Origin: Streptomyces qinglanensis
GTDB lineage: Bacteria > Actinomycetota > Actinomycetes > Streptomycetales > Streptomycetaceae
Assembly (NCBI RefSeq): GCF_900111245.1
Contig: NZ_FOGO01000002.1
Coordinates: 1-64,000 of the forward strand
Reading direction: 5' to 3'
DNA: 64,000 nucleotides
A program made the position numbers and the translations under genes. The number at the start of each line of letters is the position of its first letter. Within the stretch, counting starts at the first letter, position 1. The notes beneath the pieces are model-generated. The model ran no database searches, was not told where the DNA came from, and worked only from the letters and a program-made list of their open reading frames with translations. This document shows positions 43,543-53,671 of this stretch, piece by piece.

Positions 43543-44484
43543 GCCCCGAGCCCGACTGACCCGTTCCTGGCCGGGGGCCGACAGGGAAGCGGCCACCGCG
43601 CTTTGCGGAAGCTGGTGCACGCCGTGACTCAGACGCACCCTTGCCCAAGGTCCGCACATGGCCCACAGCGACCTGCCGCACCGACCCGGGTGTGCCCGGG
43701 TAGGGGCTGTGGATGAGCGGAGTGTGCGACGGTCGGCCCGCCCGGCCTGAGTACGGCCTCGGTGTCCGGATGCCGGGGGACATCGTGGCCCTCAACCGCG
43801 GCGTGCGCTGTCGGCTCGCCGCCGCCGGCCTCCGCGCTGCTCGCCGAGGAGGAGACGGGAGACATCGTCGGAGTCGCCGCCTACTCGTCCCGCTGGCCGG
43901 CCGTTCCCGTCAACGGCCGCGCCCGCCTGCGACAGGATCAGTAACTGATGACGAGCCGCACCGAGGACCGATCGGTCAGGACTCCGTCGGCGAGGTCGCT
44001 GTCAGGCCACCCCGACGCAGGTCAGAAAACCATTCCCTTGATCGCGAGTGGGGCCTTCGCATGCCTGGGGAACCGAGGTGGAGGCCGACCGGAAGCGACA
44101 GCTCTTCGTCGACCGGAAGCGGTTACATCCGGTATCTCCGGCAACACACCCGAAACCGCCGCAACACCTCCTCAACTCCCTCTCCCTGGTAACGCCACTG
44201 CGTCCGCACCCGCGGAGAGGGTCGAGCGGGCGACACCGGCATCGCGCTCGACCGACGCTCCCAGCCCCTCTCCCGGGGAATCCTGATTCCGAGGGCCCGG
44301 GAGCTGTCGTTAGGATGGTTGCGGCCCGTAGTGGGGTGTCGTCACCGAGAGTGGACGACTCATGGACGCGGCGTACATGGCGTACGTGCCGGTGCCGTGG
44401 GTGATGGTGGCGCCCGCGCGGCCCGTCTGTCTGCACCCGTAGTGGCACCCGTGGGGGCCGCAAGATCAATTGGAGCATCCCGGG
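43543..44484. other. Long intergenic region upstream of metG
   Basis: About 940 bases. No frame has a credible start and family resemblance; one at 43762-43944 (ending DIVGVAAYSSRWPAVPVNGR) could be a gene remnant. The final 150 bases should contain the leader of the methionyl-tRNA synthetase gene. AGTGGCACCCGTG near 44441 vaguely recalls the T-box motif, but no specifier structure can be shown. Confidence 0.35.
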
Positions 44485-46218
44485 ATGGCTCGACACCTCA
44501 TCACCAGCGCGCTGCCGTACATCAACGGGATCAAGCACCTGGGGAACATGGTCGGGTCGATGCTCCCGGCCGATGTGTACGCCCGCTATCTGCGGCAGCG
44601 CGATCACGAGGTGCTGTACATCTGCGCGACGGACGAGCACGGCACGCCCGCCGAGCTCGCGGCGGCGGAGGCGGGACTGCCGGTGGCCGACTTCTGCGCC
44701 CAGCAGCACGAGGTCCAGCGGGGCATCTACGAGGGCTTCGACCTGGCCTTCGACTACTTCGGCCGCAGCTCCTCGCCGCAGAACGTCGAGATCACCCAGC
44801 GCTTCGCGCGGCAGCTCCACCGGAACGGGTTCATCGAGGAGCGCGCCATCCGGCAGATGTACTCGGCGGCGGACAGCCGCTTCCTGCCGGACCGGTACAT
44901 CATCGGCACCTGTCCGCACTGCGGCTACGACAAGGCCCGCGGCGACCAGTGCGAGAACTGCACCCGCGTGCTCGACCCCACCGACCTGATCGAACCGCGT
45001 TCGGCGATCAGCGGCAGCACCGAGCTGGAGGTGCGGGAGACCAAACACCTCTTCCTGCTCCAGTCGAAGCTGGAGGGCGAGGTCAAGAAGTTCGTCGACG
45101 CTCACACCGACGAGTGGCCGGTGCTCTCCTCCTCCATCGCCCACAAGTGGCTCACCGAGGGGCTCCAGGACCGTTCCATCACCCGCGACCTGGACTGGGG
45201 CGTGCCGGTGCCGGCGGACACCTGGCCGGAGCTGGCGGCCGAGGGCAAGGTCTTCTACGTCTGGTTCGACGCGCCCATCGAGTACATCGGTGCCACCAAG
45301 GAGTGGGCGGACGCGCAGCCGGACAGCCGGGACTGGAAGTCCTGGTGGTACGAGGCGGACGAGTCCGTGCGCTACACCGAGTTCATGGCCAAGGACAACG
45401 TCCCCTTCCACACGGTGATGTTCCCGGCGACGCAGTTGGGCACCCGCGAGCCGTGGAAGAAGGTCGACTTCGTCAAGTCCTTCAACTGGCTCAACTACTA
45501 CGGTGGCAAGTTCTCCACCTCGCAGAACCGCGGCATCTTCACCGACGCGGCGCTGGAGCTGCTGCCCGCCGACTACTGGCGGTACTTCCTGCTGGCGGCC
45601 GCCCCGGAGTCGGACGACGCCTCCTTCTCGTGGGAGTTCTTCTCCTCCGTGGTCAACAAGGACCTCGCGGACACGCTCGGGAACTTCGTCAACCGCGTAC
45701 TGTCCTTCTCCCGCAAGCGCTTCGGCGACGCCGTCCCGGCGGGCGCGGAGGCGGGCGAGGCGGAGGAGAAGCTCGGCCGGGAGATCGCGGGGCTCCTGGC
45801 GGAGTACGAGGAGCACATGGACGCGCTCCGGTTCCGCAAGGCCGCGGCCGCGCTGCGGGCGCTGTGGAGCGCCGGGAACGCCTATCTGGAGGAGAAGGCC
45901 CCCTGGCTGGAGATCAAGACGGACCAGGACGCCGCTGCGCTGACCCTGCGGACGGCCATGAACCTGATCCACCTCTACTCCGTCGTCTCCGAGCCCTTCG
46001 TCCCCAGCTCCGCCAAGGCCATGCGGAGCGCCTTCGCGCTGCCGGACGACACGGCGGCGTGGGTGAGCGCGGACGAGGCCCGGTCCCTGTCCTCGGTGCC
46101 CGCCGGTACGGGCTTCACGGTGCCGCCGGTGCTCTTCCAGAAGATCACCGAGGACGATCTGGAGAGCTACCGCGAGCGCTTCGGCGGCGAGCCGGAAGCG
46201 GACGCGGACGCCCAGTAG
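44485..46218 (+). CDS. metG: Methionyl-tRNA synthetase
   Basis: A predicted 577-residue class I synthetase that charges tRNA-Met. The first signature is [11 protein letters not shown] (residues 11-21, HIGH site). Zinc cysteines are C143/C146 and C156/C159 ([17 protein letters not shown]), a single four-Cys knuckle. The second signature reads KFSTSQ (about 342-347), with Thr where the usual second lysine of KMSKS stands. The anticodon-binding helical domain follows; no C-terminal dimerisation domain is seen. ATG 44485 has GGAG nine bases upstream. The variant loop is known in MetRS2/archaeal-type enzymes, some of which resist MetRS inhibitors; resistance here is speculation. Confidence 0.92.
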   Translation: MARHLITSALPYINGIKHLGNMVGSMLPADVYARYLRQRDHEVLYICATDEHGTPAELAAAEAGLPVADFCAQQHEVQRGIYEGFDLAFDYFGRSSSPQNVEITQRFARQLHRNGFIEERAIRQMYSAADSRFLPDRYIIGTCPHCGYDKARGDQCENCTRVLDPTDLIEPRSAISGSTELEVRETKHLFLLQSKLEGEVKKFVDAHTDEWPVLSSSIAHKWLTEGLQDRSITRDLDWGVPVPADTWPELAAEGKVFYVWFDAPIEYIGATKEWADAQPDSRDWKSWWYEADESVRYTEFMAKDNVPFHTVMFPATQLGTREPWKKVDFVKSFNWLNYYGGKFSTSQNRGIFTDAALELLPADYWRYFLLAAAPESDDASFSWEFFSSVVNKDLADTLGNFVNRVLSFSRKRFGDAVPAGAEAGEAEEKLGREIAGLLAEYEEHMDALRFRKAAAALRALWSAGNAYLEEKAPWLEIKTDQDAAALTLRTAMNLIHLYSVVSEPFVPSSAKAMRSAFALPDDTAAWVSADEARSLSSVPAGTGFTVPPVLFQKITEDDLESYRERFGGEPEADADAQ

Positions 46219-46255
46219 CGGCGCTGCCGGGACGTCCGGTGCCGGCAGCGACGGC

Positions 46256-46921
46256 GTGAGTCCCGTGCGGCAGGTGGAACGGAGGGCCGCGGACCGTACG
46301 GAGACGCCGCGGAAGCTCTGGTACGCGGCCTACGGTTCCAACGTCCATCCGGAGCGGTTGCGGGCCTACCTCGCCGGAGGGCGGCCGCAGGGTGCGAGCC
46401 GGTGGTATCCGGGGTGCCGGGACCGGACGATGCCCGCGGAGTCGGTGCCGGTCGAGCTGCCCGGGGTGCTGTACTTCGCGACCACGTCGCCCGTGTGGGG
46501 CGGCGGGCGGGCCTTCTACGATCCGGCCGCCGACGGGCGCACGCTCGCGGTGGCGCACCTGGTGACGGCGGGACAGTTCTCGGACATCGCCGCCCAGGAG
46601 ATGTACCGGGATCCGGGGACGGATCTCGACCTGTCGCACGTCCTGGCGCGGGGCCGGGACCGGATCGGCGCCGGACGGTACGAGACCCTCGTGTACGCCG
46701 GGGAGTTGGCGGGTCGGCCGGTGCTGACGTGCACCGCGCCGTGGCGCGTGGGAGAGGTGCCGCACCTGCCTCCGGCGGCCGCGTATCTGCGCTTCCTGGC
46801 CACCGGACTGCTCGCGGCGGGCCGCGGGTGGAGCGCGGCGGCGGTCGCGGAGTACCTCGCCGGATCGCCGGGGGCCGAGCGGCAGTGGTCGGCCGCGGAT
46901 GTCCTGCAGCTCATGGAGTAG
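46256..46921 (+). CDS. Gamma-glutamylcyclotransferase-like protein
   Basis: A predicted 221-residue protein. KLWYAAYGSNVHPERLRAYL (residues about 20-39) carries the YGSN substrate-loop signature of gamma-glutamylcyclotransferase-fold proteins; GVLYFATTSPVWGGGRAFYD and YETLVYAGEL follow in the expected order. Members cleave gamma-glutamyl amines or peptides, but many bacterial ones are uncharacterised. GTG 46256 or GTG 46274 could be the start; there is no strong ribosome binding site. It follows metG by 37 bases and may be co-transcribed. Confidence 0.7.
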   Translation: MSPVRQVERRAADRTETPRKLWYAAYGSNVHPERLRAYLAGGRPQGASRWYPGCRDRTMPAESVPVELPGVLYFATTSPVWGGGRAFYDPAADGRTLAVAHLVTAGQFSDIAAQEMYRDPGTDLDLSHVLARGRDRIGAGRYETLVYAGELAGRPVLTCTAPWRVGEVPHLPPAAAYLRFLATGLLAAGRGWSAAAVAEYLAGSPGAERQWSAADVLQLME

Positions 46922-46980
46922 TTCGCCCCGACGCCGGGACGGGTCGGTCGGGGACGGCGGGTCCGAGTGCACGGACGAGC

Positions 46981-47039
46981 CCGGGTCCGGGTCCGGGTCC
47001 GGCTCCGGGTCCGGGTCCGGCTCCGAGTCCGGGTCCGGC
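46981..47039. repeat. Hexanucleotide tandem repeat
   Basis: About ten copies of CCGGGT/CCGGCT in a row between the convergent GGCT-like and cobN genes. Likely prone to length change; no function is evident, though G-rich strands of this type can form four-stranded structures. Confidence 0.8.
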
Positions 47040-47115
47040 AGATCCTGCGGGGTGATCTGCCGGCCCGGCTGCGCAGGACGGGACCGCGGCGGTGTGCGCG
47101 GCGCGTGCGCCGGGG

Positions 47116-50100
47116 TCAGTCGTCCTGTTCCAGTTCGCCTTCCGTCTCCAGGTAGATCTGGCGGAGAGCGTCGAGCGCTGTGGGGTCGGGCTTGGACCAC
47201 ATGCCGCGGGACTCGGCTTCCAGGAGGCGTTCGGCGATGCCGTGCAGGGCCCAGGGGTTGGACTCCTGGAGGAAGGCGCGGTTGGTCTCGTCCAGGACGT
47301 AGGTCTCGGTGAGTTTGTCGTACATCCAGTCGGCCACCACACCGGTGGTGGCGTCGTAGCCGAAGAGGTAGTCGACGGTGGCGGCCAGTTCGAAGGCGCC
47401 CTTGTAGCCGTGGCGGCGCATCGCCTCGATCCACTTGGGGTTGACCACCCGGGCGCGGAAGACGCGGGAGGTCTCCTCGACGAGGGTGCGGGTGCGCACC
47501 GTCTCGGGGCGGGTGGAGTCGCCGATGTACGCCTCGGGCGCGGAGCCGCGCAGCGCGCGCACGGTGGCGACCATGCCGCCGTGGTACTGGAAGTAGTCGT
47601 CGGAGTCCGCGATGTCGTGTTCGCGGGTGTCGGTGTTCTTGGCGGCGACGGCGATCCGCTTGTAGGCCGTCTCCATCTCGTCGCGGGCCGGGCGGCCGGC
47701 CAGGTCCCGGCCGTAGGCGTAGCCGCCCCAGACGGTGTAGACCTCGGCGAGGTCGGCGTCGGTGCGCCAGTCGCGGGAGTCGATGAGCTGGAGGAGGCCC
47801 GCGCCGTAGGTGCCGGGGCGGGAGCCGAAGATGCGGGTGGTGGCGCGCCGCTCGTCGCCGTGTTCGCGGAGGTCCTGCTGGGTGTGGGCGCGCACGTGGT
47901 TGACGTCGTCCGGCTCCTCCAGGGAGGCGGCCAGCCGGACCGCGTCGTCCAGCAGGGCCACGGCGTGCGGGAACGCGTCGCGGAAGAAGCCGGATATCCG
48001 CAGGGTGACGTCGATCCGGGGGCGGCCCAGTTCCGCGACGGGGATCGGCTCCAGGCCGGTGACACGGCGGGAGGCGTCGTCCCACACCGGGCGGACGCCC
48101 AGCAGGGCGAGGGCCTCGGCGATGTCGTCGCCTGCCGTGCGCATCGCGCTGGTGCCCCACAGGGAGAGGCCGACGGAGGTGGGCCAACTGCCGTTGTCGG
48201 CGCGGTAGCGCTCCAGGAGGGAGTCGGCGAGGGCCTGGCCCGTCTCCCACGCGAGGCGGGAGGGGACGGCCTTGGGGTCGACGGAGTAGAAGTTCCGGCC
48301 GGTCGGCAGGACGTTGACCAGCCCGCGGAGCGGGGAGCCGGACGGCCCGGCGGGGACGAAGCCGCCGGAGAGCGCGTGGACGGCGTGGTCGAGTTCGGCG
48401 GTGGTGGCCGCCAGCCGGGGAACGACCTCGCGGGCCGCGAAGTCGAGGATGTCGGCGACCTGCTGCGGATGCCCGGCGGCCGCGCGGGGGACCGCCGCGG
48501 GGTCCCAGTCCGCCGCCTCCATGGCCTCGACCAGGGCGCGGGCCTGCTCCTCGGCCTCGTCGGAGGTGGTGCGGGTGGCCGCGGACTCGTCCAGGCCGAG
48601 GGCCTCGCGGAGGCCGGGCAGGCTGTTGGTGCCGCCCCAGATCTGCCGGGCGCGGAGGATGGCGAGGACCAGGTTGACGCGGTCGGTACCGGCCGGTGCG
48701 GCGCCCAGGACGTGCAGGCCGTCCCGGATCTGCGCGTCCTTGACCTCGCACAGCCAGCCGTCGACGTGCAGGAGGAAGTCGTCGAAGCCGTCGTCGTCGG
48801 GCCGCTGCTCCAGGCCGAGGTCGTGGTCGAGCCGGGCCGCCTGGATGAGGGTCCAGATCTGGGCCCGGATCGCCGGAAGCTTGGCCGGGTCCATGGAGCT
48901 GATCTGCGCGTACTCGTCCAGGAGCTGTTCGAGCCGGGCGATGTCCCCGTAGGAGTCGGCGCGGGCCATGGGCGGGACCAGGTGGTCGACGAGTGTGGCG
49001 TGCACCCGGCGTTTGGCCTGGGTGCCCTCCCCCGGGTCGTTGACCAGGAATGGGTAGACGAGCGGCAGGTCGCCGAGCGCGGCGTCGGGTGCGCACGCCG
49101 CCGACAGGCCCGCGTTCTTGCCGGGCAGCCACTCCAGGTTGCCGTGCTTGCCCAGGTGGATCATCGCGTCCGCGCCGAATCCACCGTCGGCCTGCGGCGC
49201 GGCGATCCAGCGGTAGGCCGCCAGGTAGTGGTGCGAGGGCGGCAGGTCCGGATCGTGGTAGATGGCGATGGGGTTCTCGCCGAAGCCGCGGGGCGGCTGG
49301 ATGAGGATCAGCAGGTTGCCGTGGCGCAGGGCGGCCAGGACGATGTCGCCGTCCGGGTTGTGCGTGCGGTCGACGAACATCTCACCCGGCGGCGGGCCCC
49401 AGTGCTCCTCCACGGCGTCGCGCAGCTCCTGAGGGAGCGTGGCGTACCAACGGCGGTAGTCGGCCGCCGGGATGCGGACCGGGTTGCGGGCCAGCTGCTC
49501 CTCGGTGAGCCAGTCCTGGTCGTGGCCACCGGCCTCGATGAGCGCGCGGATGAGCGCGTCGCCGACGTGCTCCTCCGGCTCGGTCCCGTCGCCTGAGTCG
49601 GCTTCGGGGGCCGTGGCGGAGGCGGCTGCGGAGGAGGCGGCTGCGGACGAGCCGGAGGCGGAGGAGGCGGCTTGGGCCTCGGGGGCGGTGCCGGTACCGG
49701 CTGCCGGGGTTCCGGTTCGGGGCAGGCCGGGGATGTCCTCGTCGCCGAAGTCGTAGCCCTCCGCGCGGAGCCGCTGAAGCAGCGCGACCGCGCTGGCCGG
49801 GGTGTCGAGGCCGACCGCGTTGCCGATCCGGGAGTGCTTGGTCGGGTACGCGGACAGGACGAGCGCCAACCGCTTCTCGGACGCCGGGATGTGGCGCAGC
49901 CGGGCGTGGCGTACGGCGATGCCCGCCACCCGCGCGGCGCGCTCCGGGTCGGCCACGTAGGACGGCAGACCGTCGGCGTCGATCTCCTTGAAGGAGAACG
50001 GCACCGTGATGAGCCGGCCGTCGAACTCGGGCACGGCTATCTGGCTCGCGGCGTCGAGCGGGGAGACCCCCTCGTCGTTCTGCTCCCAGTCGGTCCGGGG

Positions 50101-51057
50101 CGCGGTCAGGCACAGCGCCTGGATGATCGGTACGTCCAGGCTGGTGAGAGCGCCCGCGTCCCATGCCTCGTCGTCGCCGCCCGCACCGGCCTCCGCGGGT
50201 TTGGTGCCGCCCGCCGCGAGCACCGTCGTCACGATGGCGTCGGCGGCGCGGAGTTCCTCGACGAGCTCGGGTTCGGGGGCGCGGAGCGAAGCCACGTAGA
50301 GGGGGAGCGCCCTGCCGCCCGCCGCTTCGACGGCGTCGCAGAGTGCTGCGGCGAAGGCGGTGTTGCCGCTCATGTGGTGGGCGCGGTAGTAGAGGACGGC
50401 GATGGTGGGGGCCGTCCCCGAGGGCGCCGGGGCGCCGGACGTGGCGTCGCGGCCCGGGCCCGGCTCACCTGCGGGGCGTTCGCGGGTGGACGGTTCGCGG
50501 TCCAGGTGGCCCCATGCCGGGGCGGGTGCCGGGGGCTCGAAGCCGTGGCCGGTAAGCAGCACGGTGTCGGAGAGGAAGCGGGCCAACTGCACGAGGTTGG
50601 CGGGGCCGCCGTGTGCGAGGTAGGCGTGCGCCTCGGCCGCCACTCCGATGGGGACCGTGGACGCCGCCATGAGCTGGGCGTCCGGGGCCTGTTCCCCGGT
50701 CAGGACGACGAGCGGGACGCCGGAGCCGCGCAGCAGGTCGATGCCCTGCTGCCAGGCCCTCACGCCGCCGAGCAGCCGGACGACGACGAGGTCGACGCCG
50801 TCCAGCAGTGCTTCGAGTTCGGTACCGAGGGTGTCCTCGGGTATGCGGCTCGGGTTGGCGTAGCGGTAGGTGAGCGGGGCGGCGGCAGGGCCGTCGGCGG
50901 CGTCGCCCGGGGCCGGCGCGGAGACCTCGGCGGAGGCGGCACGGGCACTGAGGAGGTCCGTGTCGGAGGTCGACAGGAGCAGGATCACCCGGGGGGCGTC
51001 GTCGGGCGTGGCGACGGTCGCGTCGGAGTCGGCGTTGTCGCGTGACGAAAGCGGCAT
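47116..51057 (-). CDS. cobN: Cobaltochelatase subunit CobN
   Basis: A predicted 1313-residue protein, the large subunit of the aerobic-pathway chelatase that inserts cobalt into hydrogenobyrinic acid a,c-diamide with ATP. Typical CobN blocks are HKHSRIGNAVGLDTPASA-like sequence, then IHLGKHGNLEWLPGKNAGLS, YPFLVNDPGEGTQAKRR and LRISGFFRDAFPHAV. An Ala/Ser-rich insert of about 50 residues (near 440-490, encoded around 49590-49740) makes it longer than most. ATG 51057 lies 33 bases after a cobalamin riboswitch, so its expression should fall when B12 is plentiful. The partner subunits CobS/CobT or ChlI/ChlD-like genes are not in the window. Confidence 0.95.
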   Translation of the reverse strand: MPLSSRDNADSDATVATPDDAPRVILLLSTSDTDLLSARAASAEVSAPAPGDAADGPAAAPLTYRYANPSRIPEDTLGTELEALLDGVDLVVVRLLGGVRAWQQGIDLLRGSGVPLVVLTGEQAPDAQLMAASTVPIGVAAEAHAYLAHGGPANLVQLARFLSDTVLLTGHGFEPPAPAPAWGHLDREPSTRERPAGEPGPGRDATSGAPAPSGTAPTIAVLYYRAHHMSGNTAFAAALCDAVEAAGGRALPLYVASLRAPEPELVEELRAADAIVTTVLAAGGTKPAEAGAGGDDEAWDAGALTSLDVPIIQALCLTAPRTDWEQNDEGVSPLDAASQIAVPEFDGRLITVPFSFKEIDADGLPSYVADPERAARVAGIAVRHARLRHIPASEKRLALVLSAYPTKHSRIGNAVGLDTPASAVALLQRLRAEGYDFGDEDIPGLPRTGTPAAGTGTAPEAQAASSASGSSAAASSAAASATAPEADSGDGTEPEEHVGDALIRALIEAGGHDQDWLTEEQLARNPVRIPAADYRRWYATLPQELRDAVEEHWGPPPGEMFVDRTHNPDGDIVLAALRHGNLLILIQPPRGFGENPIAIYHDPDLPPSHHYLAAYRWIAAPQADGGFGADAMIHLGKHGNLEWLPGKNAGLSAACAPDAALGDLPLVYPFLVNDPGEGTQAKRRVHATLVDHLVPPMARADSYGDIARLEQLLDEYAQISSMDPAKLPAIRAQIWTLIQAARLDHDLGLEQRPDDDGFDDFLLHVDGWLCEVKDAQIRDGLHVLGAAPAGTDRVNLVLAILRARQIWGGTNSLPGLREALGLDESAATRTTSDEAEEQARALVEAMEAADWDPAAVPRAAAGHPQQVADILDFAAREVVPRLAATTAELDHAVHALSGGFVPAGPSGSPLRGLVNVLPTGRNFYSVDPKAVPSRLAWETGQALADSLLERYRADNGSWPTSVGLSLWGTSAMRTAGDDIAEALALLGVRPVWDDASRRVTGLEPIPVAELGRPRIDVTLRISGFFRDAFPHAVALLDDAVRLAASLEEPDDVNHVRAHTQQDLREHGDERRATTRIFGSRPGTYGAGLLQLIDSRDWRTDADLAEVYTVWGGYAYGRDLAGRPARDEMETAYKRIAVAAKNTDTREHDIADSDDYFQYHGGMVATVRALRGSAPEAYIGDSTRPETVRTRTLVEETSRVFRARVVNPKWIEAMRRHGYKGAFELAATVDYLFGYDATTGVVADWMYDKLTETYVLDETNRAFLQESNPWALHGIAERLLEAESRGMWSKPDPTALDALRQIYLETEGELEQDD

Positions 51058-51090
51058 GCTGCTGTCGGCCCTTCCTCGGGGTGTCCGCGC

Positions 51091-51287
51091 CCCGGGCGGT
51101 CTCGGACGGCGGGAGTTCCTGGCTCACCCGGCTGTCGTGGCCGGGCTCACAGTGGCGGGACCGCGCCGGACTCGCACCGGGCTTCCTCCCCTGTCGCCGT
51201 CGCTGGCGATGTGGGCGGACCGGGTGGTCCGCCCACAGCATCGTACGGGGACGCGCCGCGTGGCGGGAGGGCACCCGTCCGGGGCGG
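51091..51287 (-). promoter_or_regulatory. Cobalamin riboswitch upstream of cobN
   Basis: Read on the minus strand the leader has, in order, GGGTGCCCTCCCGCC, then GCCCGGTGCGAGTCCGGC, the B12-box hallmark CGGTCCCGCCACTGTGA (reverse complement at 51150-51170), and GAGCCAGGAACTC near 51110-51125. These are the conserved core elements of class I cobalamin riboswitches. GGACGG/CCGTCC at the ends can form the closing stem. With the start codon 33 bases on and no T-tract, control of translation is more likely than early termination. Confidence 0.9.
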
Positions 51288-51461
51288 CTCGCGCGGTGGT
51301 CACAGCGCGGTGGTCACCCGACCGTCCGCCGACCGCCTGGCGCTCGCCCACCACCGACCGCCGACCGCCGACCATCGTCCGGAGCGGCGGGTGCGGCAGG
51401 TTTGCGGCAGCCGCGGGAGGGGGCGGTCCGGTGCTCCGGGAGGGGGGCGACGGGGGTCGGT

Positions 51462-53027
51462 ATGCTCGCCGACATGGTCATGCCCTCCAGTCGTCCGTCC
51501 GCGCACGGCACCACGCCGGTTGCTGATGCAACCAGTTGTGCGGCCCCGCGTGAGCGAGCCGACGCCTGCCCGGGAGCGCTGCGGCTGCACCGGGCGGACG
51601 ACGGCGGACTGGCGCGCGTACGGGTACCCGGCGGCGTGCTCGACGTCGCCCAGGCGGCGGCCCTGCACGCGGCGGCGACCCGGCTCGGCTCCGGCGAACT
51701 GCATCTGACCTCCCGCGGAAACGTCCAACTCCGCGGCCTGCGGGAGGATGCGGGCCCCGAACTGGCCGAGTTGCTGAGCGGAGCGGGGCTACTGCCCTCG
51801 CTCGCGCACGAGCGCGTCCGCAACATCGCCGCCTCGCCACTGTCCGGCCTGGACGGTTCCGGGCACCGGGACGTCGCCGGACAGCTCACCGAACTGGATC
51901 AACTCCTGTGCGAAAGCGAAGCACTGCGCGAACTCTCGGGGCGCTTCCTGTTCGCCGTGGACGACGGGAGAGGCGACGTCGCCGCGCTCGGAGCGGATGT
52001 GACCCTGCTCGCCGAGCCGGACGGCACGACGCTTCTGTACCTCGGCGCCGACCGGGAGGCCGGGGTCCTCCGCGTCGCGGACGAACACGCCGCAGCCGCG
52101 GCCGTGGTGGCCGCGGAGACCTTCCTGGAAGCCGTACGGGAGTCGGGGCTCCGCGCCTGGCGGGTCGCCGACCTCGCGGTGACCGGCGCCGAGTTGGCCC
52201 GCAGGACCGCACTCCGGCTGGGAGCCGGAGCGCGGGACGCACCGCTCGCGCCCCTCGTGGAGAAGACCGCGGAGGCCCCCGTGCCCGGCCCGGTCACCGG
52301 CCCTTCCGGGGTGGTGGCGCTCTCCGTGCTCGCCCCGCTCGGCCGGTTGACCGGTCGGCAGTGGGAGCTCCTGACCCGTACCGCCGAGCGCGAGGGCAAC
52401 GGCGAACTGCGGATGACTCCGTGGCGGGGCGTCGTCGTACCCGGCCTCACACCCCCGCGCGCGCCGGGCGCCCTCGCGGCGCTCGACGCCGCGGGGCTGG
52501 TGACCGATCCGGCCTCGCCCTGGCGGGGAGCGGGCGCCTGCGCGGGGCGCCCGGGCTGCGCCAAGTCCCTGACGGACGTACGCGCCGATGCCGCCGCTGC
52601 CCTGGCCCGCCCTGGTCCTGCTTCCGGTCCTGTTTCCGGTCCTGTTTCCGGTTACGGCGCCGGTCCCGGTCCCGGCGCCGGCAGCGGCTCGTCCGCGCTG
52701 CCCGTGTACTGGTCCGGGTGCGAGCGCCGGTGCGGGCATCCGCGCGGCGACCGGGTGGAGGTCGTCGCCGGGAACGACGGCTACCGGGTGGCGGTGGTGC
52801 GCGGCACCGGCGAAGAGCACCCCGTACCGGTCCCCGCCGGCTCCGACCCGGGCGCGGCCGCCGCGGCGGCCCGCGTGGCGGAGGGCACCGGACCGCGCCG
52901 GTGCGACCAGACCCGGTACGGCAGCGGCGCGCTTGCGGGCGCCGCGACACGGGAGAGCAACCGACCGTCCGAGCGCGGCGCGGCCCACGGGCCCGTGCGC
53001 GAGGACTCAGCGACGGCAGGCCCTTGA
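51462..53027 (+). CDS. cobG: Precorrin-3B synthase CobG
   Basis: A predicted 521-residue iron-sulfur protein of the nitrite/sulfite reductase superfamily. It makes precorrin-3B with oxygen, which marks the aerobic cobalamin route. [17 protein letters not shown] and [17 protein letters not shown] are the two repeated ferredoxin-reductase-like cores; the cluster cysteines lie in [13 protein letters not shown] and [14 protein letters not shown] Gly/Pro/Ser-rich linker (near residue 385-405) comes from a short DNA repeat. Several starts are possible (51462, 51474, 51480); the first follows GGGGGTCGG. It lies divergent to cobN and does not share its riboswitch. Confidence 0.88.
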   Translation: MLADMVMPSSRPSAHGTTPVADATSCAAPRERADACPGALRLHRADDGGLARVRVPGGVLDVAQAAALHAAATRLGSGELHLTSRGNVQLRGLREDAGPELAELLSGAGLLPSLAHERVRNIAASPLSGLDGSGHRDVAGQLTELDQLLCESEALRELSGRFLFAVDDGRGDVAALGADVTLLAEPDGTTLLYLGADREAGVLRVADEHAAAAAVVAAETFLEAVRESGLRAWRVADLAVTGAELARRTALRLGAGARDAPLAPLVEKTAEAPVPGPVTGPSGVVALSVLAPLGRLTGRQWELLTRTAEREGNGELRMTPWRGVVVPGLTPPRAPGALAALDAAGLVTDPASPWRGAGACAGRPGCAKSLTDVRADAAAALARPGPASGPVSGPVSGYGAGPGPGAGSGSSALPVYWSGCERRCGHPRGDRVEVVAGNDGYRVAVVRGTGEEHPVPVPAGSDPGAAAAAARVAEGTGPRRCDQTRYGSGALAGAATRESNRPSERGAAHGPVREDSATAGP

Positions 53028-53029
53028 CG

Positions 53030-53671
53030 ATGAGCGAGAAGACAGTGTTCGAGTACGAGAAGGACGGCGCTGCCATCTACCGGCAGTCCTTTGCCACCAT
53101 CCGCGCCGAGGCGGACCTGGCGGGGCTGCCCGCCGACGTCAGCCAGGTCGCGGTACGGATGATCCACGCGTGCGGCATGGTCGACCTCGTCCGGGACCTC
53201 GCCCACACCCCGCGGGTCGTCGCGGAGGCCCGCGCGGCCCTCCGTGCGGGCGCACCCGTCCTCTGCGACGTCGCCATGATCGCCAGCGGCGTCACCCGCA
53301 GGCGGCTCCCGGCCGACAACGAGGTGGTGTGCACGCTCTCCGACCCGGAGGTGCCCCGGCTCGCGGCCGAACTGGGGACGACGCGCACCGCGGCCGCCCT
53401 CGAACTGTGGCGGGACCGGCTGGAGGGCGCGGTCGTGGCGATCGGCAACGCGCCCACGGCGCTGTTCCGGCTGCTGGAGATGATCGAGGAGGGGGCGCCG
53501 CGGCCGGCTGCCGTGATCGGGGTGCCGGTCGGGTTCGTCGGGGCCGTGGAGTCCAAGCAGGCGCTGGCCGAGCACTCCTCCGGACTGGAGCACTTGATCG
53601 TCCACGGCCGCAGGGGTGGCAGCGCCATGGCCGTGTCCGCGCTCAACGCCATTGCGAGCGAGGAGGAATGA
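53030..53671 (+). CDS. cobH: Precorrin-8X methylmutase
   Basis: A 213-residue protein of the CobH/CbiC family, which moves the C11 methyl group to C12 to make hydrogenobyrinic acid. [16 protein letters not shown] has the catalytic histidine, [16 protein letters not shown] and [19 protein letters not shown] are diagnostic, and [14 protein letters not shown] closes the pocket. ATG 53030 follows the cobG stop by two bases. Its end overlaps the cobIJ start as ATGA, after AGGAGG, giving a tight cobG-cobH-cobIJ unit. Confidence 0.95.
   Translation: MSEKTVFEYEKDGAAIYRQSFATIRAEADLAGLPADVSQVAVRMIHACGMVDLVRDLAHTPRVVAEARAALRAGAPVLCDVAMIASGVTRRRLPADNEVVCTLSDPEVPRLAAELGTTRTAAALELWRDRLEGAVVAIGNAPTALFRLLEMIEEGAPRPAAVIGVPVGFVGAVESKQALAEHSSGLEHLIVHGRRGGSAMAVSALNAIASEEE

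Noticed and set aside
44002..45972. Long open frame antisense to metG
   Set aside because: High GC at third positions makes long open shadow frames; the composition is Arg/Val-rich with no family resemblance, and metG is certain.
47092..49596. Long open frame antisense to cobN
   Set aside because: Shadow of cobN; Gly/Val-rich nonsense translation.
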